A DNA stretch of 64,000 nucleotides. Source: Sclerodactyla briareus. Lineage: Eukaryota > Echinodermata > Holothuroidea > Dendrochirotida > Sclerodactylidae. Numbering within the stretch: the stretch's first letter is position 1; every line of letters begins with the position of its first letter. Under the pieces are notes generated by a model. It did no database searches and had not been told where the DNA came from. It worked only from the letters and a program-made list of their open reading frames with translations. Shown here piece by piece: positions 1 through 12,800 of the stretch. Location of the stretch: the NCBI GenBank assembly GCA_026419785.1, contig JAODTK010004543.1, positions 1-64,000 on the forward strand, given 5' to 3'. A program made the translations under genes and the position numbers.

Positions 1-26
1 AAAGAGATGAGCTGTCACATCACCAG
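1..26 (+). CDS. TOP1: Possible TOP1 exon end at the window edge
   Basis: The first 26 bases end in CACCAG followed by a consensus donor GTGAGTT. Read in the phase that fits the next exon they give a short charged peptide (KRDELSHHQ), which would suit the disordered N-terminal region of topoisomerase I. Only the donor and the phase support it. The N-terminal region is poorly conserved, so homology cannot decide. Confidence 0.3.
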
Positions 27-800
27 GTGAGTTGTCTCGGGTTCATCATCCTGGATTTTTATTGGGGCTTCGATCTGGCGTTGCCAAATTGCCCTGGGGT
101 TGAAGTATACTATTTGAGTTGCTACAAAGGGAACTTGGCGAGTATATTTTAACTGTTTTGTACACTATCTCAGCATCTTATTAAAGACAACGGTCTGGCA
201 CAGTTTTTGTACAGGTACTACATGCATTCATTACATGTAGGTGCCATACACCATAATGGCTCCTTTTGTTTCGTTTCCCAACTTGGATGGGAATTCTTGA
301 GCGAAACACTGGGTAATTGAGAATAAGAAAACTTTTTGTCCATAGTATATCCTGCCACAAGAAAAAGGACAACAAAAATACTAAGCTATGTCATTAAGGC
401 ATAAGTTTTAAACATCCTACGAATGAATGAGAATTTAAAAATATTAACCCATTTGTAAATCAAGACAATCTTCCTCCCCCTCCTTTGTCTGTTAAGACTG
501 AAGGGAATACTGAAATTGTCAGAACTACCAATCTATAAATGATTTAGTCCATGTTTCATACGTCAATTCTTACTCCGTTTATTATAAAATAAGATATGAT
601 TTTTACAGGTCTTGAGGCCATGACCTCTCTGGGCCTTGTACCTACAGATTAGCTTTACATGCTGTATGGGCTTTGGTCTATTACCTATCACAGACTTGCC
701 CTTGAGCAGTTGACCACTAGGTGCAGTCGCCTTACATTAATCATGTCCGGCCTTCTACTACAATTTGCAGTCATACAGGTCCCTCGATTTGTCTTTTCAG
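27..800 (+). other. TOP1 intron or upstream DNA
   Basis: AT-rich sequence ending in the acceptor tract GTCTTTTCAG at 791-800. I see no repeat family shared with the rest of the window and no further exon here. Confidence 0.5.
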
Positions 801-857
801 TCCAGCAAGACAGTAAAGCCGGAGCCAGAGAGTGATGACGAAGATGAGAAACCCTTG
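801..857 (+). CDS. TOP1: TOP1 exon, acidic N-terminal region
   Basis: Bounded by TTTTCAG and GTGAGT, 57 bp, phase 0 at both ends, encoding a Ser/Glu/Asp-rich peptide that contains [12 protein letters not shown]. This matches the character of the unstructured N-terminal domain, which carries nuclear localisation and protein-contact functions. The sequence is not conserved enough to align. It is assigned by splice phase, strand and position. Confidence 0.7.
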
Positions 858-3800
858 GTGAGTAGATGTCATTACACTTTAATTGCCATCAGCGACTAAC
901 AAATACAAAATAACATGAATTTCAAAACAAATCGTAACAGACCTAATACTCAAAACAGAGCTACCCACAGATACCAGCCTGTTTTTCAGTGTCAAAATTT
1001 TCATTTAGCTCAAACATTACACTTCAGATGTCCCCAGGCAGAGCATTCTATGAGTTTACCGCCACGTCTGAATGAAGCATGGCCTCCCCACTTAGTTGCA
1101 GACTGTTTGGGGTGGATCAATCACTACAAGCAGTGATTTTTCGAGACGGCCTGCCTTTTTTGCACACTCTAAGCGCTAAAATAATCCTTGTTCTTTGCAG
1201 AACCAGAGCTACAAAAAGCGCCCCTCCGATGACTCTGATGATGATGCCGCTCACTCACCGGTAAACTGGTGAAATGATCCAGTTAAGTATCATTTGTATT
1301 CTTGAGTTAAATTACAAGTCATATAACAAAACCACACCCTTCTCGTCTGTTGGCAGTATAATCAGATAGGCAATGTTATAATAAGTAAAATTGGATTAGC
1401 CTCAGCTCAGTCAACGTTAGTAGGCTTCTTTCCACTTGATAATAACATTTAAGATAAAAACCTTCCATATCCTATACTATAACACTTGTGAATTCTTTCA
1501 GATGTCAATCATGTTTCATTTCCACATTCCACATTGCATTGACTTGTATTAAACAGAGTCCACTGTGATGCCCCATGATGTTACAAATAGTATTTTTGTC
1601 ACGCCTGAACAAAGTCAAGGAAGAGACTTATCTATCACTTTGTCGTGTGTGTGTAATGTATGTGTGTCATTTTTGGTTAGCAGTGATTTCTCCATCACGT
1701 AACATAGATTTCGTTATTTTGTATGTAGTGTGAGGGTTGGATCTGATTAGATTTCGTCACAAATTTACTAGTAGTTTGATTAGGCCTATTTTAAGGTAAT
1801 TTGTATTTTAAGCTTGTAATCAAGATTATACTAAAACAGTAGGTGCTAGGACAACAATGTTACATAAGACTGGAGGCCTTCGTGCATTCTGTGTTTGCAT
1901 TATTTTTTCAAAAGGGGTCAAATTTGTTTGATTTCCATAAGCTTGATATGATGGCTACCTTTAGTCCCAAATCTGTCACTGGGGGTTATTCTATATATTT
2001 TGCTCATTTTAGCAAATGTCAAGTTGTTGGATTCCATGGAACGTTTTAGGTGTTGTCCACCATTGGTCCCCCTTCTGAGAGTTAATAGAAAGAAAAGGGT
2101 CATGGGCAGTTAAGTATTTTCTTAATTTGCCTAAGGTAGGCATTTCAGTCTCATTTCCTTGAAACTTACATTATATACCTCGGTAGACATGGGCAACAAT
2201 CCTCCTTATAATTTGATTAGTACTGTTAGTAATCTGTTTCAGTCAATGCTAATCTGAAAGCAACCAAAAAAATATTGAATCCTTATAATTGTTTGCCTGG
2301 TGACGATGGAAGAAACCACTGATTGTGCACCCAGGCGAGACACTGGGAGAATTGCCTTGTGTAATTTAGCAGATTATGTGGCCTGATTGACACGTGTATT
2401 TGATGCTGATTTTTTTTGGACAACATGGACCATGGTACAGGCAACAGTCTATGTGTTTGAACCCACCCCTCCCCTCCACAAACACTTTGCGGTACGGAGC
2501 TTACCCGGAACCAAGGTCTGTAGGTCATTGTCATGTGATACTTGCTCATTCCTTCAGTCACAGAAATTGAAAAGGTCAGAAGAAGATGAAGAGTGAGTCT
2601 GATGAGGATTGGTCCCAGAACGGCCACGAAGAGGCAGAAGAACCTGATGCTGAAGACTTTGGATGAAAACCCTAGTAAGGGAGAGCCCACACCTTATAGG
2701 AAATTTTCTTGGCACCACCTCCCTTTGGCGTATCCTTCATACTGATTCAGGGACTGGGTGTCCAATGAATAGGTACCAGGGAGGTGGGGATGTAAGGGTC
2801 AGCTGTCCTGATTGTTTTTTGGTCAACTGCGCTTTCCTGGGCAGTAACTCACCGTTCCATTGGAGAATCCCGCCACCATGTCTATCTCCACAAGAAACCC
2901 CTTATTTAGGGCCGGCCGCCGGAACGTCCCCATGTGCTCCAATGTGGCGCAGCTTTGGTTCAGAACTCGGGAGTTGGGGGGCTGTTCAACCATCTCAATT
3001 TCTTTCTTTCTCAGCAAACTCTCAATCCCTCAACAGAAAAAGAAAAAAAGAAAGAGACGCCAAGACGAGAAAAAGGAACAGAGGATGTGAACGGCAAGAC
3101 TGAGAAAACCGCAACAAAAAATAAGAAAAAGAGGAAGAGGCCGAAGTTGAAGTGTTTTAGGAGGAGCCACTCCCAGAGGTGGTACTATGGAGTTCCTTTG
3201 AACACAGAGGGCCCGTCTTTGCACCCCCGTATGAGCCTCTTCCCCCCAAAGTGAAGTTCTAACTATGACGGTGAGTAGCTCTCTGGTTTTTGAGGCATTT
3301 GTTATCATGTGTTTGTATATCAATATTACTATAGGCAGTGGACTGAAGTATTACCTGCGTGTGTGCGATAGTGTCACTCGCCCAACTAGACACAAATGTA
3401 CTGATGGGTCCTCATATAGATTACCTCTTGTCTACCTGACGCATATATTACTCATAATGCAACAGCGGCCAACCATGCAATATATGCAGGCATTGTTATA
3501 TACCAAGATTAGTTTAGCTGGTTGGTAGAGGCTCTCAAATTGCCAATAAAAAATATGGTGTGGCCCTAGTCATGGCACTTTGTATGCATTGGTTCCTAAT
3601 ATCCGTGTATACTTGGGAAGCACTTTATATAAGATCGTTGGATGGGTCTATACATGCATGCAGAGTGTATGATTAGTCATCTTTCAGTTGGAGCAATTAG
3701 AAGAAGTGAATACTAGCCATATTTTTGTATCTGGCAGAAAAGTTTATCAGACTTGATCAGATTTCATTAAGGTCATTCTACGGGGCTCTACCAAATGCAA

Positions 3801-6800
3801 GAAATGATCAGCTTATATGCACTGCGTCCTTGAGCAAGGCACTGTGGTTTGTGACAATCTGCCACTCAAGAGTTGCTGAAGGTGAAGATGTAGATTTGCA
3901 ATGGGCTCACATGAATGGTCAGAGTGATAAATAAAGAAATGATAGGAGAGACTGAAATCCATTTAGATTTTGCAAATCTGAGAGAGATATGTTTGATACG
4001 ATTGGGTCACATATCGGAAGGAAGGAGAGACAATTTAAGAAGGAGCGCAGTATGATAGTTGGGCAGAGGGAAAACAGCAGACCCAAATCACATTGATACT
4101 CAATGATGTATTGAAGAAATGAGAGCCTGAAGAGATACAAACACACAGGAATCAAGCTGGAAGAGAAATAATCTGCCCCTGGGACCGCCCCCCCCCATAC
4201 TGTTTTTGGAAAGCCTGTAGAAATGCGATGGGACGAGATGTGTGTCATATGGTCCTGCATAGGCCAGCCAGGTAAGGTAAACTGTGTCCGTTAAGCTACA
4301 TTAGTTAAGTCTCGACTACTCACTCTGTCCGAATGCGTCGCCACAGGGGTGAAAATATAGTACTGATGAGGATGCTGAAGGAAGTGCTGGAATTCTATGC
4401 TCGCATGGTGGGACCACCTACAACAACAAAATAATATTCACAAAAACTTCTTCAGAGATTGCGGAAAGTCAGTGGCCGTCATTTTGGGTGCCAACCACCG
4501 ATGTTGTCAATTTAGGGTAGATCCACTAATCTGCATGGCAGTCAAAGAGATTATGGAGTTGGATTTAGAATCTCATGGTCGTCATTAGATTAGGGGGTGG
4601 ATTCGAGTTTCAGTCCGTAGATCTCTGGACTTGAGATCAATAGATGCGAGTTTGAATCCATTTGAAGAACCCAAGGGCTTTTTCCGCCGTGCTATTAGAC
4701 AAGTCATGTCTCCTCGAATGTCTCATCTCCACGCTAACCCACTGTGAAATGTTTACCTTAGAGGTAACCGAATAAGGTGCTGCTGCTGCGTTGGGCTGCC
4801 AGGGGTGTAGTAGGTCGTGAGCGAACTGTTCATCCTGGGTGGTGCAAGGCCAGGTCTCCATCAGATTACCAATGACCCCGGGGATTGAGTGGCTAATCGT
4901 TGAGGAGGCGTTGCCACCTCTGACTACACCTTGAGTGTTGGAACTGAATTGTACCCCAGATGTTGTCTGGTCACACTCACAGTATATTGCACTGTACATT
5001 GTCCAGCTTCCATGGTTGTTCTTGTAAAGCATGTGAGATAAAAATGTATGAAGGTTGTGTGGTGCTCTACATGAGCATTAGTGTAAGTTCTATTCCCCAC
5101 AATATTAAACAATGCCGATGAAGCTGCTTGAAGCAGACAGTTGGCAGACAGTGGTGTTACACTAACTTCGCCGGAAAGCTGGGTCAAATCCCCTGTGAGG
5201 AATTGTGGGATTCTTTATGGTGTATCCCCTTCACGTCAGAGTGGTTTAATTAAAACCTGCTGTAATTTCTGCATGTTCTAGAGATACGATTCTAGGGGAT
5301 ATAATCGATTTGGGTGTGTAACTACCACAGGGGATTGATGGGCCGTTGTTGCCAGAATTGTGCATATTGGTCCTTATTGATTTAAACGCACATGTTCTGC
5401 CATGAAAATCATCATCCTCGGAGGATCAAAAGTGGGCATCGCTGCATTGTGCTACATGTTATTTCTTTTAGTTTGTTAATTTTTGTGGTGATCTTAGCAA
5501 ACCCCCTGGTGGATTTGGGAAACATCCCAACAGAAATGGACACCATTTTAGGACTCACTGGAGGTCCATCAATGTCTAATACGATTCTTCCAAATTTGCT
5601 TGAATGTAAATCAACTCTCCTACTTTACTGTAAAAAACATTCATGGCCTGTGAGAGTTTGCTGTACAACCGCACACTAACTGAATGAGAGTACTTCTTAG
5701 AAGGCTATGAGACCGTTCTGTTTATAGTCTGTACACAACTGCATGTGTTAATGTGTCTGTTCAAAATGACTGACCCGAACATAAAGCACATGGCTGCAGA
5801 ATACTACATTTTGGCCGGTCATGTTTAGTCCTTTGTAATTCATATTTCAGTGTGTTTCGTTGGGGCGGATGTGAGCACTGTGCAGGGCTGTCACTGTGAG
5901 TGGGTTCCTATAAATACCTAATTGTTTTAGTAGACGGTCCCTGATCCTGTCTATGGTAAACACACATATGTTGCACAGCACATCTTCATTCTATCCATCC
6001 CACTTAATTCGTTTTCTCTTTCCTTAGACATGAACAAAGAGGAAGCATGCATCATCACAACCGATCTTCAGAAGTGGTGCTTCACACGGATTCACAAGTA
6101 CTCCTGGCACAGGCCGAACTGGAGAAACGGACAAAAGAGGAAAACAAGGTTAGCTATGTCAATCACACTTGTTGATGGTGATTGATTGGGAGTTTTTTGT
6201 TGCATCACATTTGGGCAGATCAGCTGAATGGTTTGACAACTACATTTTGAACAAAGAATGCATCTTCGCCATGCTTCCTATAGCGCCGACGGGTAAAGCA
6301 TGATGGTCCGATGCGGTTTTTGTACAAATAGAGAGGGTATAGGATAGGACCCTTATAATTGGCTCCCATGGATTGTCTACAGAGGACACATCCGCTTCCT
6401 GGATTGCTCGTTTCTTCACCGGCACTTATTAATTCCTAATTTTTGAACCAAAAAAAATGTCTGCAAAAGTACTCCCAGCAATGCAGTTCAAAACCAGGTG
6501 GAGAAAGTAGGGATGGGGGGTGGAGGGAAATTTGTTTTACAGAAATCTGTGCCTGTTGATAATTGTCTCCTTTCCTTTGTAACATGTTAATTGTGGTTAC
6601 TGAATACATGTGTGATCATGGAAGACCTGTTTCTGCCAACTAAATAAACGTAAGCCATTGAATTGAATTCCTTGTGGAATCCAGGCAGTCTAGCAGGTCA
6701 AAGTGTGTGTACTGTGTATGTGTTGATTGATGCGTACGTGAATTGTACCCCACCTGGATGGATCAAGCTCATACTAGGTATCAGGGTCCTTTTCATGGTG

Positions 6801-9800
6801 CATGATTCCTTTTGTTTAGGAGTCATCAGCTTTGAAGATATTGAAATGGTTTCAACTTGTGAACACTCTTCGAATAATTGATGCTGCTGATTGAATGAAT
6901 CACGGCAGAAACAGTGCATTCATTCCATGTTTGCGATTTTTTTTGGCTTGTCATTTTAATTCTTTTGAATTATAATGAAAAGAAAAGAATATCTCTGCCT
7001 CTGGACCCACAATTTGTTATATTCTTTATAGAAAACAATCACCCCCAGTCTTGTATATCCCTGCGACACTGGAAAGTGTCAGGGGATATTATGAGATTGG
7101 TTGTGTAGCGCCGTCATCGCACCATTTAGGCTTTTAGGCAATAACTCAATTTAACGCTTATCAGATGATCTGAAACTTGAAGACCTACACATGTCTGCAC
7201 CTAGTGAAATCGGATGAGTTCGGAATAGGGGCTCGCTATCATTGCATGGGGGCCGCTAATGAATAATTTACGTTGAAATTTTCAAGTTGGTCGGGATTTT
7301 GAACGAAACTTGGATGGGTATAGGGAATTAGTTGATCCTGAAAAAATCTTGAAGGTTCATTTCAAGGTCATCGGAGGTCGGGAATTGCAGAATTTATGCG
7401 ATTCGAAACTTGGTAGATTTGAATGAAACTTGGTGGATGGGGCCTCACATTCGCCCTCACTAAGTAGAGTCATTCCAAAGCAACGTGGGTCAAATGTGCA
7501 AATTCATGTGCCTATTAACTTCATGGAATCACAAAAAAATTGGTTTGGATGAAGTCTTATTCTTGGTTTTGACCAAAAGGGGGTTGTATTATGGGTTGTG
7601 GATAGCTACTTCTTCCCAAGTATTGCTCAAGCGGGAGATACACGTGGGCGGGTTACCCGCCCACACATGTTTAGTTTTGTTGACTTTTTTGTTACAGTGT
7701 GATAACATAACAGTATCTCGATCGCCAAGCTGAGATCACCTGAACAAGAATGCGTCATCATTAACATTGTGAGACTAACCCTTGTGGACCGTGATGCTCT
7801 GTGCAGCTGCGGAATTGTGTACAAACTTTCCATGGAATAACAGTAACCCTATTGTTTCATGTGTAGCATTGGGATCATTGTGTTTGTAGAAATGTGAGAA
7901 CTGAAATATGCATATTTTGGCTTGTTGTGATAAAACCTGACATTGGATCAAGCTATATGGTTATGTGGGTTGATGGGCTCTCCATAATGAGTACATGACC
8001 CATGTTTTCGGAGTCTGGGTCATGCATAGGGCATCTGAGGGACCGATTCAAGGCTGAAATTGCTGTATGGGAGACAAGAGTGTCTAAGGGTTGGCTGTTT
8101 ATTTACAGTATTGGCCCCTTGTTATAGAGTCTGGAGATTCTGTGAAGGATTTGTTAGTGGTGGGAAATTTTGGAAAATATGGATAACAGATCTTTGTATA
8201 CCGTCCTCGGGAATGTTTAATGGTACACTCTGATGTGACGTTTTGAGTGTTCTTGTAGGCTCGGAAAGAAGCCAAACGAGAAGGTGATGCAGGGTATGGA
8301 TTTTGCCAAATATGAGGGCACAAGGAAAAGATAGGCAACTTCAAGATTGAGCCCCCGGCCTGTTCCGTGGCGTGGAGACCACCCAAGGGCCATTGCTGAA
8401 GAACGGATCCAACCAGCCAGGTCATCATTAACTTAGCACGTAAGTGACATTACCCATGACTAGGGCCCGGGAGAATCCGTTTGAAATGGCAAATTCGCGC
8501 GCCATTACGACGGAAAAGTGTTTTTTTTTCGGTATCATACGATCGCCTTTTCCGCCACGCTTCGGCGCCATGTGTTACTGTTTCGACGAAAGTCAGGCTG
8601 ATGATTATCGCAGCTTGTGTATTGATAGGGTTTTTGCCACTTCGCTGGTCACAGAAGAAACTAACCCAAAATCGTACAATCGACGCGTAAAGGGTACAAT
8701 TGAAATGTCTGGCCATTCAATGGATCTCGGTCGCTGATATATTTGGAGTTCGGACCTTCGAGGTGATGAATTCGCTCTGTTACCTAGGGCCATGATTGAT
8801 AATTTGGAATATAAAGATTGACCAACGGGCTAAAGATGTCTGCTCTGCATGGGCAATAGTGCGTAAGGAGATGATAAAACTTCCCTGAAGAGGGACGTTA
8901 AAACTGGTTATGAAGTGATGTAATTGTGTACGACAAGCTGAAGAACCCAAATGAGGTATTTTTCGATTGTGGGGCCCTTGACTATATTCAACACTTGTCA
9001 CATAGTCATGTGATAATCATGATTGACAAGCTGCTCTGGGGAAGCATGGTCCAAAGTCAATCCTGTCAAATCACGGAACCAATTGCGACAAAATCCGCTC
9101 TCCAGGGCGAGATGAATGATGATGAACACCGTTCACGCACTACATTGTCGCGAACGGCTGTTTATGTTTGCACGTCAAGCTGGATTATCTTTGCCCTGAC
9201 AACCTCAGAGGCTTTGGTGAGTGTATCAAAACTTTATATAGAAAATAAACGATCACAGTTTTATATAAAGGAATTGAGATTGAAAGGAACCGGAGACTGC
9301 ACATGATTTCCGTGATAGACAGGCACAAATTTTCCGACATAAGTCCGTGATTTTTCCAGAAATCCGCGAGAACGCCACCGAATCGAGCATAAACATGTCA
9401 TTTTCGTGATTCGCGGGAATTCTCCCGGGCCTACCCATGAAAGACTTCTCCCTTCCCTTCTCGGATGATGATGACTGCTAGAGGATGGTCGAGCCCACAA
9501 ACTTAGGGAAAAATGCCAGGGGGTCCTGGTTATACAAGGTTGAGAATACCTGATCAAATTTGGTCAAAGTATTCTTATGATTTTTAGCCGGGTTGTAAAA
9601 TTTGACATTTTACGCTTTCGAAACACAAATTTCAAACTAGGACCATGTGTAGCGGGCATACGACACGTGTATATCCCAGACATTTGAGCAGTCATTGGGA
9701 GAAGTATCTAACACCCATTAAACACCCCCTTTGGTCAGAAACAAGATAAACTTCATCCAAGTTTTGTTGTATCCATGGAAGTTAATATGCACATGAATCA

Positions 9801-12800
9801 TGCGATTTGACACCACGATAGCTTGGAATGACTTTAATTGTGAGGAACACATGTAGCCCCTACCGCCCAAGTTTCGTTCAAATCTGAAAAAGTTGGAAAA
9901 TCGCATAATTCGCAAATTTGACCCCCGAGACTTGAAATGACCTCAAATTTCGGGTCAACTATATTCATACCACGAAGTTAAGTTCGTTCAAATTGACAAA
10001 GTTTGGAAAATCCCAAAATTTGGCAAATTTGACCTTCCGATGACCTTGAAACGACCTCTATATTTTTCAGGTAAACTATAGTACCTACTACCAGTTTCGT
10101 TGGAAATCCGAATAACTTGAAAAATGTCGCATAAATTATGCAACTTAAGCCGCCCCAGCATTGCAGTGATGCCACTTTCGAACTCAATCCGAGATTTTCA
10201 CTAGGGTGGACAAGTGTACCAAGGTTTAGATCAATCGGATGACGCGTTGTTAAAGAGTTATTGCGATAACGCCTGAAGTTGGCGGAAGGGCGGAGACCTG
10301 GGACAGCATGGGGGGGAGGTGGCAACACACCCAAAACCAATAATATCACCGGACACTTACAGTGTCCCGGGGCGGGATTATGAGAACTGAATGGCGTCTC
10401 CACCTTCAGTCTGAGTCATTCAAAATCAGAGAATGGGGTCACTGTAGGTCATATAGGGTCCAATTGGCATATTCTGGCAAATCTACTGGGTCATTTTTCA
10501 ATGGTTAAAGTCAAGGAATATAAAGATGGACTGGACACTTTTTCAGCTCTTGAACATGATTATGCCTAGTTACATGGAGTCATGGAAAGGAAAAAATCAA
10601 TTTATTGCAAATGAGGCTGTTAAATGGTAAATAAAACATGATGGTTGGATTGAGTTGATTTTGAAGGTCCTGTGATGAGTTCATGTACTTCATTGATTTT
10701 AGAATAGAGATCAGAGAGTAATCTAGGTCGCAGATTGCTGAAGTCTGCAAGGAAACAAAAAAAAAAAACTGACAGTTTAGTTTCTTCAGGGAGAGACAGA
10801 CCTCGACCTATTGTTCATTTGGAGATTAACGTTCATGTGGTGACAGGTAAAAATGGGACATAATTGTGCTATGGGCAATTGGTCTGTGTACCCCAAAGAC
10901 CACTCGTGAGCAGTTGCATTGGACTGTAAAATGTCTATCAGGTGTGTTTGTCAAATTTGTGAACCCTTATTCATTCACATGTCAATCTTGCAGGGACTCT
11001 GTGATAGATAAGCTCCGAGGCCACAGGTTGGACGGCCGTTACCACGATGACAGCGTTACATGGCTGGTGTCATGGACAGAGAATATACAGGGGATCCAAC
11101 AAATATATCATGCTCAACCCAGCTCTAGGCTAAGCGTCGTACTTCTGGCTTGAATAACTATTTGGATGCAAGTATTCAAATGTCACTCATACGTGCGTAC
11201 ACATTCCCCTTTGCTTGCTGAATCAGGTAAAGGACCATGCACTCTGTATATTCAAATGCTTCCTCCCATCGAAATCAGATCAAGTTATCATTGATTATTC
11301 TTATATTAATCTTTGGAGCAAAAAGATTTTGAATGATTGTACAGGACAGTAGTTTGGTTTCCGTCGGTATAGTGTGATTTGAAGGGCCTACTGCAGGATT
11401 GGCTATACAGAGGTATATTGTGGGGAATGGGAAAAACCCCCACCCAATTGTAGAGTCCATGATTCTTACCCACCCACTACAGCCATCCCCTCTCACCCCC
11501 TCATCATTTTTTAACGTGTAGATTCATTACTCATGAAAAATATTTAAGGTTGTGGCAAGTATGATGTGAACATCATTTAGTCTTTATAATAATGCTTTCC
11601 GATTGCACAAAAACACATGCACAATCGGAAGGCCTCATAACGAAAAAATGGATGAATGTCAGCATTTGGACTGACACCTTCCTCATTAGGTATATAGTGG
11701 ATTTATTATTCAAATCCTGCAGTAGTATATACGTTGTTTCTTCCATCCAATCCCTGCTGAGCAATCCAGTGGGTGACACACCTAAGTTTCATTGGCAGTG
11801 TTGCATGTGAATTTGAGAAATATAGGTCATGCCCATATTTTTCACTCCTTAGGGTGAGAAAGGAGTGGATGAAGTATGAGGGAGCTGCGAGGAAGCTCGC
11901 AGAAGTGTGTGGATGGATCAGGGAGACTACAAAATGGACTGGAAGAAAGAGAAAGGAAATGAGGATGACGACCAACGAGCTGTGGCCCCTTTACTTGTAT
12001 TGATAAGGTAAGCATCTAATCGAGAGAGATTTTGCTATTGAGGTGCTACGCTTAGAAAGTGGATGCTGCCTTGAGTTCTCATAGTTTGATATTGGAGGCA
12101 ATTTCTAATCATACTGTTCAGGATATGATGGACAATGGGTAGCCTGGGAAGTCGAGAATCTGTACTGTACACTGCTCCCTTGTAATTGCCAGTCTGTTCA
12201 CTAATGAAACATGATGGTCATTACAGTGGAGTTGGCTGGAATGAGCAGGAATGATTATATAATGAGGGGGTAAAATTACAAAGCATTTGAGAGCAATTCT
12301 GAATCAATTGGTTTTGCTCCTTTTCATTCAATCAGCCCGGCCCTGAATAAGCAGGTAACGAGAAGGAAGAGGGAGAGACGGCTGATACCGTGGGCCTGCT
12401 GCTCCCTCCGGGTGGAACACATCAAGCTACATGAAGAGGATGACGGCCAGGAGTTTGTTGTAGAGTTTGACTTCCTGTAAAGGACTCCAATCAGTACCTG
12501 AAAAAAGTGTGCAGTGGAGAAGAGGGTAAGTCAATGACTCAAGTCATCACTGAACAGTCAGGCTGCTGGTACCAACCTGTCTTGAAATTTCAATGCCTGA
12601 GGTATGTTGTAATTGATCTTGGAGGAAGAGTGCAATTAAACATACAAACTTGGTGCTTTTCAGCTCACTTCAGTCATGTGGCTGAGTGAGCTGTTGTGTT
12701 TGAGTATGTCTCTTTATGTCTCTTTACTCGTCTTCGTCCACGAATGATTCAAATTGCTGCTACTTGTACATTCTTGGAAGGATCATAATCACATTGATCA

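Larger units (their letters stand above)
1261..2557 (+). other. TOP1 intron with two dispersed repeats
   Basis: Holds a copy of repeat family C (about 1610-1860) and a copy of repeat family G (about 2313-2400), listed separately. The rest is unremarkable AT-rich sequence. Confidence 0.6.
8440..10993 (+). other. TOP1 intron with hAT-like MITE and Helitron
   Basis: 2.55 kb. About two thirds is mobile DNA: the 973-bp hAT-like element at 8461-9433 and Helitron H2 at 9637-10383. Ends in TGTCAATCTTGCAG. Confidence 0.65.
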
